DNA from: JACKOD01 sp041591635
GTDB lineage: Bacteria > Pseudomonadota > Gammaproteobacteria > Pseudomonadales > Oleiphilaceae
Length of the DNA stretch: 7,116 bases
NCBI GenBank assembly: GCA_041591635.1
Contig: JBFHRO010000168.1
Coordinates: 1 to 7,116 of the forward strand
Reading direction: 5' to 3'
The translations under genes and the position numbers were made by a program. The stretch's first letter is position 1; every line of letters starts with the position of its first letter. The notes beneath the pieces are model-generated. The model was not told where the DNA came from. It saw only the letters and a list, made by a program, of their open reading frames with translations, and searched no databases. Below are positions 1 through 5,372 of the stretch, in pieces.

Positions 1-294
1 CCATAAACTCCATCGGTTGGCATGCGGTATCAGATTAAGGACTTCCCGCCCCTTGGCTACTTGGGCGAGCGATTGATAGGTGGTCAATAGCTGCCGGGTT
101 TCTTCGTCGAGATCGCCAATGGCAACCTTGCCCTGCTCGGCATCCCGTGTAAGATTGATAAATGCTTTAATCTCGTCGGGCGATTTGCCGAGGTCTTTCA
201 TTGCCTCGCGCCAATCGCGCCGCAACGTGTCCAGGTTCGCTGTTGCGCTGTCGACATCTATGCCAAACTTAAGTTGGACTTCTTCTTGGGACAT
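1..294 (-). CDS. Phage tail tape-measure protein, N-terminal part (cut by window edge)
   Basis: The frame is open for 98 codons from an ATG at 292-294 to the edge of the window. It starts MSQEEVQLKFGIDVDSATAN and continues as a charged, helix-rich stretch with the segments DLGKSPDEIKAF and LDEETRQLLTTYQSLAQ, ending near GREVLNLIPHA. From family knowledge, this layout (a short beta strand VQLKFGID, then helical repeats, then a (L/V)xLxPHA motif) is the start of siphophage tape-measure proteins, which set tail length and pass into the host membrane at injection. It lies downstream of the tail tube gene in the same direction, which fits tail-module order. After LIPHA the residues (NRWSLW) do not resemble the usual continuation, so the gene may be broken near base 1. 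No strong Shine-Dalgarno is visible. The family call is fairly safe; whether the gene is intact cannot be seen. Confidence 0.72.
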   Translation of the reverse strand, partial: MSQEEVQLKFGIDVDSATANLDTLRRDWREAMKDLGKSPDEIKAFINLTRDAEQGKVAIGDLDEETRQLLTTYQSLAQVAKGREVLNLIPHANRWSLW

Positions 295-299
295 AAAAC

Positions 300-497
300 A
301 TGATGACTCAAAAATTAAAAGACTTTGTGAACGGCCACTTCGCAGGGTTGTGCATTTTGGCCACCATCGCTGCAGTTTTTGGTGAAGCCGTGTACCCGGG
401 AACTTTTCTTGCCATTGCTTCCTGGGGTTTGTTTGGCCTTTTTATCGGTATGCCAGCACTGTTACTGCTAGGCTGGCTTACCGGTTTGTTACGCTAA
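300..497 (+). CDS. Small hydrophobic membrane protein in the phage tail region
   Basis: This 65-codon frame has tandem ATGs at 300 and 303 and a TAA at 495-497. After a short polar start (MMTQKLKDFVNGHF) the product is almost entirely hydrophobic, with two likely membrane helices at about residues 15-38 and 41-63, separated by a short turn around YPG. I do not recognise a family. It runs opposite to its neighbours: its start lies 5 bp from the tape-measure start codon (divergent) and its stop directly abuts the tail tube stop (convergent, no gap). Any promoter would have to lie inside the tape-measure gene, and no clear ribosome binding site is seen. It could be a small phage accessory membrane protein of holin or superinfection-exclusion type, but that is only a guess. 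A minus-strand frame covers part of the same DNA but looks less protein-like. Confidence 0.5.
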   Translation: MMTQKLKDFVNGHFAGLCILATIAAVFGEAVYPGTFLAIASWGLFGLFIGMPALLLLGWLTGLLR

Positions 498-1214
498 TCA
501 GGCCGCCGTGCGGGTAAAGAACTTCGACTTGCCCGCTGTGACTACGGTTTCGTCGGCTAACACTTCGCCCTCAATGCTGAACGAACTGAAATCATCCGAA
601 ATCAGTCCCAACCCCGAGGCGGGTGATGGCTTCCAGCGGTAAACCTTGACCGTGTAGGGTTTGCCGGTCGAATCATTCACACCATCAAGCACCACGGTCA
701 CATCTGCCCCGCTATCGACCAATGCTTGCAGTACCGATCCCGCTTTTTTGGTGTAGTCCACCAGCAGCGACTGGCCGTTGGTGATGGTGCCCGTGCTCAG
801 CACCTTGATGCCTGCGGCGGTCACGTCATAATCCGTGCCTGCCACATAGGTTACGGCGCCTGCGCTGTTGGTCACGGTGACGCTTTGCGCCTTGTCGATC
901 ATGAACGCGGTCGTGGCCAGTCCGTCATGCACGGCGGTGATGGCTTCATCGACGACGGGACCTGCGGTAACGTTTTCAATGAGTCCGCGCAAGGCCATGG
1001 CAAGGTTGTCGTTTGAGAAGCTGTTGAGCTCCATCGACAGCTTGACCGCTGTCACATTGGTGACCGAGGCCGAGTTGCCACCGCCGCCACGGTAGTTTTT
1101 CTGGGTTTTGGTTTCCTGCTCGATGCTGAAATTGACATTTGAGCAGTTGCCGACATCGCGGCCATTGATGTAGACGATTCCTGAACCGATGTAGGCTTCA
1201 TTTACTGTAGGCAT
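498..1214 (-). CDS. Phage major tail tube protein
   Basis: This is a 238-residue protein, a usual length for siphophage tail tube subunits, which stack as rings to form the tail channel. Residues 9-77 carry the recognisable signature: a strand with GIVYINGRDVG, then GNCSNVNFSIEQETKTQ, the glycine-rich YRGGGGNSAS at about 41-50, and VKLSMELNSFSNDNLAMALRG. The middle (about 85-160) is rich in T, V, A and G and reads as beta structure (SVTVTNSAGAVTYVAGTDYDV). The end is again beta-rich (GLISDDFSSFSIEGEVLADE). The ATG at 1212-1214 follows AGGAG with 6 bases between, a strong ribosome binding site. The gene upstream is hicB, closed by a terminator, so the tail gene has no obvious promoter of its own and the usual head-tail joining genes are absent. 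The family is assigned by recognised pattern, not by search. Confidence 0.85.
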   Translation of the reverse strand: MPTVNEAYIGSGIVYINGRDVGNCSNVNFSIEQETKTQKNYRGGGGNSASVTNVTAVKLSMELNSFSNDNLAMALRGLIENVTAGPVVDEAITAVHDGLATTAFMIDKAQSVTVTNSAGAVTYVAGTDYDVTAAGIKVLSTGTITNGQSLLVDYTKKAGSVLQALVDSGADVTVVLDGVNDSTGKPYTVKVYRWKPSPASGLGLISDDFSSFSIEGEVLADETVVTAGKSKFFTRTAA

Positions 1215-1238
1215 GGTGTGCTCCTGTTTTTTGGGCGT

Positions 1239-1261
1239 AAAAAAACCCGCCGGAGCGGGTT
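1239..1261 (-). terminator. Intrinsic terminator after hicB
   Basis: On the minus strand a 7-bp GC-rich stem (AACCCGC / GCGGGTT) with a four-base loop (TCCG) is followed by an unbroken run of T (complement of the A-run at 1239-1245). It lies 17 bp past the hicB stop codon and just before the ribosome binding site of the tail tube gene. It should end hicAB transcription and insulate the tail gene from it. Confidence 0.88.
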
Positions 1262-1278
1262 GTTTGGGTGATTCTGTA

Positions 1279-1677
1279 TTAGGTGAGCGCCTTCAATGCG
1301 GCATCGGCCAAAAATGACGACCGGCTTTTGATGTCGTGCTCTTTTACATATTCGTCGATTTGGCGAAGCACTCGCCCTGGCAGAGTGACATTGATCTTTT
1401 CAGCAGCGCCCAAATAGGGCGTTATATCAATTTCAATCATCCCCCATCCATAGCCACTGTATTCTGGATGCTGGCGCCAGTGATCAACCGATGCAGGCAC
1501 AGGCACGCTGCCGCCATCCTCAACTAACAAGCCCAGCCGTATGTGGGCGATCTCAACCGCTGCACGATACGCGTCTTCAAATGTGTCGCCAGCGGTCACT
1601 GCGAATGGTATATCCGGGATATGTATACCCGTTGCGGTATTGTCGTCACCCCATTCGATGGCTATCGGATATTTCAT
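1279..1677 (-). CDS. hicB: HicB-family antitoxin
   Basis: The product has 132 residues, typical for the longer HicB class. Residues 1-60 form the HicB partial RNase-H-like domain: MKYPIAIEWGDDNTATGIHIPDIPF, then a helix with DTFEDAYRAAVEIAH. From about residue 94 the segment KINVTLPGRVLRQIDEY, followed by a second helix (SRSSFLADAALKAL), is a ribbon-helix-helix DNA-binding domain. In known systems HicB blocks the HicA RNase and represses the operon through such a domain. The ATG at 1675-1677 is preceded by a strong GGGGAGG with 6 bases between. hicA lies just upstream on the same strand, 38 bp away, and an intrinsic terminator follows, so the pair forms a self-contained cassette. The gene looks intact. 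Confidence 0.93.
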   Translation of the reverse strand: MKYPIAIEWGDDNTATGIHIPDIPFAVTAGDTFEDAYRAAVEIAHIRLGLLVEDGGSVPVPASVDHWRQHPEYSGYGWGMIEIDITPYLGAAEKINVTLPGRVLRQIDEYVKEHDIKSRSSFLADAALKALT

Positions 1678-1709
1678 TTGTGCCTCCCCATGCTTTTGGC
1701 AGCGGTGCT

Positions 1710-1730
1710 GCCGGACTAGTTTAGTCCGGC
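1710..1730 (-). repeat. Perfect hairpin across the hicA stop codon
   Basis: GCCGGACTA and TAGTCCGGC form a perfect 9-bp inverted repeat around a three-base loop. It contains the last sense codons and the TAG of hicA. There is no T-run on either side, so it does not look like a standard terminator. On the hicA-hicB messenger it would be a very stable stem about 30 bases before the hicB start. It could act as a messenger processing or stability element, or, as DNA, as a binding site for the HicB ribbon-helix-helix dimer. Both roles are inference. Confidence 0.6.
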
Positions 1731-1889
1731 TTGCTTTCGTATCGATCTCAGCGTTCCAATCGGTAAATCTTTCTTCGGGTGAGGAACGACTACCGTATTT
1801 TTAGAATCTGGATGGTTGAATATGTGGTGGCTGCCTTGCACCCTGTCCAGTATCCACCCGTGCTCCTTGAGTTCCCTGACTTGGGTCAT
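1716..1889 (-). CDS. hicA: HicA-family mRNA interferase toxin, short N-terminus
   Basis: The minus-strand frame from ATG 1887-1889 to TAG 1716-1718 encodes 57 residues, beginning MTQVRELKEHGWILDRVQGS and ending LRSIRKQAGLN. The HicA hallmarks are all present: the helix RELKEHGW, the strand ILDRVQGSHHIFNHP with the catalytic histidine in GSHH (residues 19-22), VVVPHPKKDLPIGTLRSI, and the final KQAGL. This double-stranded-RNA-binding-like fold degrades mRNA and is neutralised by HicB, encoded next on the same strand. Compared with typical HicA, the start is about three residues short. The ATG has no Shine-Dalgarno in front and lies inside the antisense of an integrase remnant. The natural 5' end may have been lost and replaced, so expression is uncertain although the core is intact. 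No good upstream in-frame start exists; a TGA comes 13 codons before. Confidence 0.87.
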   Translation of the reverse strand: MTQVRELKEHGWILDRVQGSHHIFNHPDSKNTVVVPHPKKDLPIGTLRSIRKQAGLN

Positions 1890-2047
1890 GGGTGTACGAA
1901 AAGCAAGGGTTTGATCGAAACGATTATGTCAAACGATTGATGGCACACTCTAATGAGAAAATGACCCAATACTATCAGGCAGGACATGAGCAAAAATGGA
2001 TAGAAGTTGAAGCAGGACTATCGCTAAAAGAAGTGATTGAAAGGTAA
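1880..2047 (+). pseudogene. C-terminal remnant of a phage tyrosine integrase
   Basis: Reading from CTT at 1880, just after an in-frame TGA at 1877-1879, the frame gives LGSWVYEKQGF, then YVKRLMAHSNEKMTQYYQAG, then HEQKWIEVEAGLSLKEVIER and a TAA at 2045-2047. This is the well-known end of phage tyrosine recombinases (compare the usual LGxWLYEqQGF and LMGHSDEKMTxxYQ). The conserved His (codon 1946-1948) and the nucleophilic Tyr nine residues later (TAT at 1973-1975) are kept. The catalytic Arg boxes and everything upstream are missing: the homology stops where hicA begins on the other strand. The piece has no start codon of its own in a useful place and must be inactive. It points towards the 3' end of the tRNA-Val gene, where an integrase beside its attachment site would be expected. 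Confidence 0.85.
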
Positions 2048-2091
2048 AGCTGTAAATAAAACCAGTACTGTATAAGAAGTTATATCTAGAA

Positions 2092-2111
2092 ACGTATTTT
2101 GCAAAATACGT
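2092..2111. repeat. Perfect 20-bp palindrome between integrase remnant and tRNA
   Basis: Bases 2092-2111 (ACGTATTTTG followed by its exact reverse complement) form an uninterrupted palindrome. A looser outer pair, AAGTTA at 2077-2082 and TAACTT at 2111-2116, surrounds it. It lies 16 bp from the tRNA 3' end. As RNA it would be an AT-rich hairpin, possibly a weak terminator for the tRNA or for the former integrase gene, although neither side has a proper T-run. As DNA it could be part of the attachment region or a regulator site. Confidence 0.55.
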
Positions 2112-2126
2112 AACTTATTGATTTAT

Positions 2127-2203
<77 letters not shown>

Positions 2204-2206
2204 GAA

Positions 2207-2237
2207 GAAAACCGCTGATTCGCATTGCCTTCAGCGG
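2207..2237 (-). terminator. Terminator-like hairpin just before the tRNA-Val gene
   Basis: On the minus strand CCGCTGA pairs with TCAGCGG (7 bp, 12-base loop) and is followed directly by TTTTCTTC. It would suit an intrinsic terminator for the epimerase gene upstream. It ends only 8 bp before the first base of the tRNA, so a tRNA promoter cannot fit between them. Confidence 0.5.
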
Positions 2238-2243
2238 GTGCGT

Positions 2244-2272
2244 AATTTATCAAAATGACTTAACAGAGGCAA
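2244..2272 (-). promoter_or_regulatory. Candidate sigma-70 promoter for tRNA-Val
   Basis: On the minus strand TTGCCT (2267-2272) and TAAATT (2244-2249) are separated by exactly 17 bp; each matches 4 of 6 consensus positions. A GC-rich stretch (ACGCACC) follows at the expected start point, as is common for stable-RNA promoters. The predicted leader contains the terminator-like hairpin at 2207-2237. This is a prediction from pattern only. Confidence 0.35.
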
Positions 2273-2299
2273 GCGAAAATAACCTCGCCTGCCGCTGTT
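2262..2299. repeat. Imperfect hairpin after the epimerase gene
   Basis: AACAG plus GGCAAGCG pair with CGCCTGCC plus CTGTT, with one single-base mismatch and one wobble pair, around a 10-base AT-rich loop. It begins 12 bp after the epimerase stop codon on the minus strand. It may end or protect that transcript. The minus side has no clean T-run, while the plus side ends in TTTTCTC. Confidence 0.4.
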
Positions 2300-2310
2300 T
2301 TCTCAGAAGG

Positions 2311-3318
2311 TTACACCTTGTAGTAATCCCGGTACCATCGCACAAAGTTGGCCACGCCCTCTTCCAGCGGCGTTGAAGGCTTGTAGCCCACATCATTGAG
2401 CAACGCGTCGACATTGGCATAGGTTTCAGGCACGTCACCCGGCTGCAGGGGGAGCAGATTCATCTCGGCCTTCTTGCCAACGTTTTCTTCGATCAGCTCG
2501 ATGTAGCGCATCAGCTCGCAGGGGTTATTACTGCCAATATTGTAGATGCGGTAGGGCGCCTTGCTGGTACCGGGGTCAGGGTCAGCGCCACTCCACTGGG
2601 GATTGGGCTGCGCAACGTGATCCAGGGTTCGGATAACACCTTCAACAATATCATCCACATACGTAAAGTCGCGCTTGTGTTTGCCGTAATTGAAGACGTT
2701 AATGGGCTTGCCCTCGATAATGGCCTTGGTAAACAGGAATAAAGCCATATCGGGCCGCCCCCAAGGGCCGTACACGGTGAAAAAACGCAACCCTGTGGTG
2801 GGCAAGCCAAAAAGATGACTATAGGTATGGGCCATCAGCTCATTGGCTTTTTTGCTTGCTGCATACAGGCTCAGCGGGTGATCAACGTTATCGTGCACGG
2901 AAAAGGGCATCGCCTCATTGGCACCGTAGACCGAACTGCTGGAGGCATACACCAGGTGCTCCACCTGATGATAGCGGCAGGCCTCCAGTATGTTGGTAAA
3001 TCCCACGATGTTTGAATCAATATAAGCGTGAGGGTTTTCCAATGAATAACGCACGCCTGCCTGAGCCGCCAGATGCACTACGCGCTGAGGTTTGTACTTG
3101 CGAAACGCATCGGTTAATGCCGCCCGGTCCTCAACGCCAATACGGACTTCTGTAAACCCTTTGTGCGGCGTAAGACGAGCCAGCCGCGCTTCTTTGAGGG
3201 AAACCTCGTAGTAATCGTTGACATTGTCAACGCCGATAACTTCTTCTCCCCTTGCCAGCAAAGCATGGCTCAGGGTTGATCCAATAAACCCGGCGGTACC
3301 GGTAACAAGCACTCTCAC
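2311..3318 (-). CDS. NAD-dependent UDP-glucuronate 4-epimerase-like protein (extended SDR)
   Basis: The product is a 335-residue extended short-chain dehydrogenase. It has the nucleotide-binding GTAGFIG at residues 7-13 and an acidic residue after the second strand (VDNVND, about 30-35). HLAAQAGVRYSLENP follows at about 82-96, then YASSSSVYG with the catalytic-type serine. The catalytic YxxxK pair is Tyr152-Lys156 (YAASK). The segment RFFTVYGPWGRPDMALF at about 178-194 is characteristic of the CapI/LspL group, which interconverts UDP-glucuronate and UDP-galacturonate for capsule or lipopolysaccharide sugars in the cytoplasm. The start is GTG (3316-3318): the in-frame TGA lies four codons upstream, and GAGG stands 7 bases before the GTG. 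An out-of-frame ATG at 3320-3322 is not the start. No other sugar genes are in view, so the exact substrate is inferred from family resemblance. The gene appears intact. Confidence 0.88.
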   Translation of the reverse strand: MRVLVTGTAGFIGSTLSHALLARGEEVIGVDNVNDYYEVSLKEARLARLTPHKGFTEVRIGVEDRAALTDAFRKYKPQRVVHLAAQAGVRYSLENPHAYIDSNIVGFTNILEACRYHQVEHLVYASSSSVYGANEAMPFSVHDNVDHPLSLYAASKKANELMAHTYSHLFGLPTTGLRFFTVYGPWGRPDMALFLFTKAIIEGKPINVFNYGKHKRDFTYVDDIVEGVIRTLDHVAQPNPQWSGADPDPGTSKAPYRIYNIGSNNPCELMRYIELIEENVGKKAEMNLLPLQPGDVPETYANVDALLNDVGYKPSTPLEEGVANFVRWYRDYYKV

Positions 3319-3389
3319 ACATCCACCTCAAAACCCGTTACATCAAGCAGGCGCCCGATCAATACCGATCCGGCCACCCACCTCGACAA

Positions 3390-4136
3390 TTAAAATACCA
3401 CCATGGCACTGAGATAAGGCCCCTGAACATCGATATTCACGTCAACGTTGCTGATGTCGTCCAACTCGACCTTCATGGCGCGGTAGCCCGCTTCAAACGC
3501 AATTACGGCAATACGTTGCCGGATTCTGGCGGCCGCATCGTAGGCCATGGAATCGCTATAGCCAATCGCACTGAGTTCAACACCGGCCGACAAACCCGTA
3601 AACGGAAGATTCCCCCCCACATTGGCGTAGAGCATGGGAACCCCCTGACTGAAGTCGGTTTTGCTTGTGGTTCCTGCACCTGCCCCACTGGTCTGGCGAA
3701 TACGCAGGTAACCATCGAACAGTTTGACATTGACCCCTAAATCCACCTCGACAATGTTGTCGAGCAATTCGTAGTAGAGAATGAATTCGTAGTGAGACAA
3801 ATCCAGATCAGTTTGAACATTGCCGCTAAAGGTCTGCCCCTTGAAGTTGGTGTTCATCGTGCCGTACGCCACTTGCCCCATATCGAAATAGCGGAATTTG
3901 GCATTGGGCAATACAGGCACCGGATGCTCCAGGCTGGCAAAGAACATCATGTGCTCCTGGTCTCCCATGCCCAGATCCCGCTCCAGATCGACCTCAGCCC
4001 CACCGCTTTGAATTGTGCCCGACATCTCTGGCACCCAGTAGCTAATGCCCGCAGAAGCGCCAATAACATCAGCCACTGCACAGACTGACCCCATAGACAG
4101 TAGCGAACCCGCCATCCACACACTTGCTTTGTTCAT
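3390..4136 (-). CDS. TIGR04219-type outer-membrane beta-barrel protein
   Basis: The product is a 248-residue exported protein of unknown precise role. The start at 4134-4136 is chosen because GGAGAG stands 4 bases before it and the protein then opens with a standard signal peptide (MNKASVWMAGSLLSMGSVCA, cleavage likely after AVA at residue 22). A longer frame from 4181 would bury that signal. The mature protein alternates polar and hydrophobic residues and ends in phenylalanine, as expected for proteins inserted by the Bam complex. Family markers I recognise are DVIGASAGISYWVPEMSG, FASLEHPVPVLPNAKFRY, TDLDLSHYEFILYYELLDN, LPFTGLSAGVELSAIGYSDS and FEAGYRAMKVELDD. Proteins of this group occur in marine gammaproteobacteria. 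bamC lies next upstream, 123 bp away, with no clear terminator or promoter between. The neighbourhood may be coincidental. Confidence 0.85.
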   Translation of the reverse strand: MNKASVWMAGSLLSMGSVCAVADVIGASAGISYWVPEMSGTIQSGGAEVDLERDLGMGDQEHMMFFASLEHPVPVLPNAKFRYFDMGQVAYGTMNTNFKGQTFSGNVQTDLDLSHYEFILYYELLDNIVEVDLGVNVKLFDGYLRIRQTSGAGAGTTSKTDFSQGVPMLYANVGGNLPFTGLSAGVELSAIGYSDSMAYDAAARIRQRIAVIAFEAGYRAMKVELDDISNVDVNIDVQGPYLSAMVVF

Positions 4137-4259
4137 GATTCTCTCCATTGCATTGACACAATCGCACCGGCAAATAGCCACTCATCCACCCGTATCTGAA
4201 CACAAGCTCAACCACAGGGATTTGGCTGCACCTCTGTTTCAGGCAACCCGGGAACCGGC

Positions 4260-5372
4260 CTAATTCATATGATCAAGCAGCACTTCCACCACGGCCTTTC
4301 GCTGCTCCGGCGACCAGGATTTGTCCTTCGCATCTTCAACCCGCAGTTCCACATGATCGCCCACAGGTTCAAGCTTTACCAGCAGGTTAAAGTCGTTACT
4401 GAGCAAGGCTTCCTCGTCCACGTCCGACTTGAAAAAACTCATGAGCCAGCCCGGTTTGTCGTCCGGATCCACGTAATGAGCAAAATAGGTTCCCTGACTA
4501 CGATCCAGATCCACGACGCGAATACCCGCCTTTTTCAGCGCCCTGCCTGCCGAATTCCATGCCCGCTCGAAACCAAGATCCAGCCGCAACCTTGCATCAC
4601 CGTCAGCAGAGACAAGGCTCACCCGCGCCGAGCCACCAATATCCTGTGCCAGCAAGGAATAGGCGCGCTCCTCCCGGTGGTTTTGCAGCCATTGACCGAC
4701 ATCGTTCAGTAACTGCTCCTCGGCGACAGGAATCGGGGGTTGCACGGGCCAAGATTCAAAGGCCTCGGGGGTCTGGGTCGCCAGGAACCGAACCTGTATT
4801 TCAGACGTCGTTCGCTTTATACCTTGCGCAATTCGGATTTGCATAACTACCGATGCGGTAGCGGCTGCGTCAGCATCAATACCGGCGAGCACCAACAAGG
4901 CCCGCGCTTTTGCCGAATTATTCAATAGTCCCGTCTGCATCAACCCGACTCGGGGATTCTGATGCACCAACACACCGCCCTGATTGGCAATGTATTGACG
5001 CATGGCCGGCCAGACGCGCTCGGGAAGCTCGTTCACCAACAGCCATACCTGATCATCCACTTTCTCCAGCTCGTAAAAAATCTCTTGGGCATTGATGCCC
5101 ACATCAGGGGGAGCAGGCAGGCGATAATCCCGTGACAACTCCGCGTGATGCGTGATTGCCGGTACCGGATAACGGGGCTGGATTTTGTCGGAGTTATACC
5201 AGGGAGGAACGACCAGTCGTGGAGGGTTTTGCGCATCGACATAGTCCGATGAGCGATCTCTGATCAGATTCCCGCAGCCACTCAGGGAGGACGCAAATCC
5301 CAGCAGCACGGCCAACCCCACTACTCCTTTTGCTTCGCGACTGATAGCAGCCAGCTTCACACGCAATTTCAT
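4260..5372 (-). CDS. bamC: Outer-membrane assembly lipoprotein BamC
   Basis: The product is a 370-residue lipoprotein. A hydrophobic segment (GVVGLAVLLGFASSL) leads into the lipobox LSGC, placing the lipidated cysteine at residue 33. The following proline-rich unstructured region, with SSDYVDAQNPPRLVVPP and later IQPRYPVPAI, corresponds to the BamC lasso that binds BamD. Two helix-grip domains follow, at about residues 100-225 (VDDQVWLLVNELPERVWPAMR) and 240-370 (FERAWNSAGRALKKAGIRVVDLDRSQGTYF). BamC is an accessory subunit of the BamABCDE machine that inserts beta-barrel proteins. It is somewhat longer than the E. coli protein (344 residues). Its ATG (5370-5372) overlaps the dapA stop as TGATG, so translation is probably coupled; the dapA-bamC order is conserved in gammaproteobacteria. 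Confidence 0.93.
   Translation of the reverse strand: MKLRVKLAAISREAKGVVGLAVLLGFASSLSGCGNLIRDRSSDYVDAQNPPRLVVPPWYNSDKIQPRYPVPAITHHAELSRDYRLPAPPDVGINAQEIFYELEKVDDQVWLLVNELPERVWPAMRQYIANQGGVLVHQNPRVGLMQTGLLNNSAKARALLVLAGIDADAAATASVVMQIRIAQGIKRTTSEIQVRFLATQTPEAFESWPVQPPIPVAEEQLLNDVGQWLQNHREERAYSLLAQDIGGSARVSLVSADGDARLRLDLGFERAWNSAGRALKKAGIRVVDLDRSQGTYFAHYVDPDDKPGWLMSFFKSDVDEEALLSNDFNLLVKLEPVGDHVELRVEDAKDKSWSPEQRKAVVEVLLDHMN

Noticed and set aside
80..385. A 101-codon plus-strand frame from 80
   Set aside because: It is mainly antisense to the tape-measure start and Ser/Arg-rich; it has no ribosome site and no recognisable features.
303..500. A minus-strand frame over the small membrane gene, with an internal ATG preceded by AGGA that gives a 35-residue basic peptide
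   Set aside because: It is very short, resembles no tail chaperone, and its composition is what the antisense of a hydrophobic gene would give. It remains a weak alternative to the plus-strand gene.
1923..1937. TTGACA and CATAAT on the minus strand upstream of hicA as a promoter
   Set aside because: The two elements overlap each other rather than being spaced about 17 bp, and neither has a good partner; a hicA promoter cannot be claimed.
4137..4181. Longer start for the outer-membrane protein at 4181
   Set aside because: It would add 15 cysteine- and arginine-containing residues before a normal signal peptide, and the ATG at 4134-4136 has the better ribosome site.
4137..4259. Possible terminator or promoter between bamC and the barrel protein gene
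   Set aside because: GC-rich short repeats near 4245-4260 do not form a hairpin followed by T, and no pair of -35/-10 elements with normal spacing was found.
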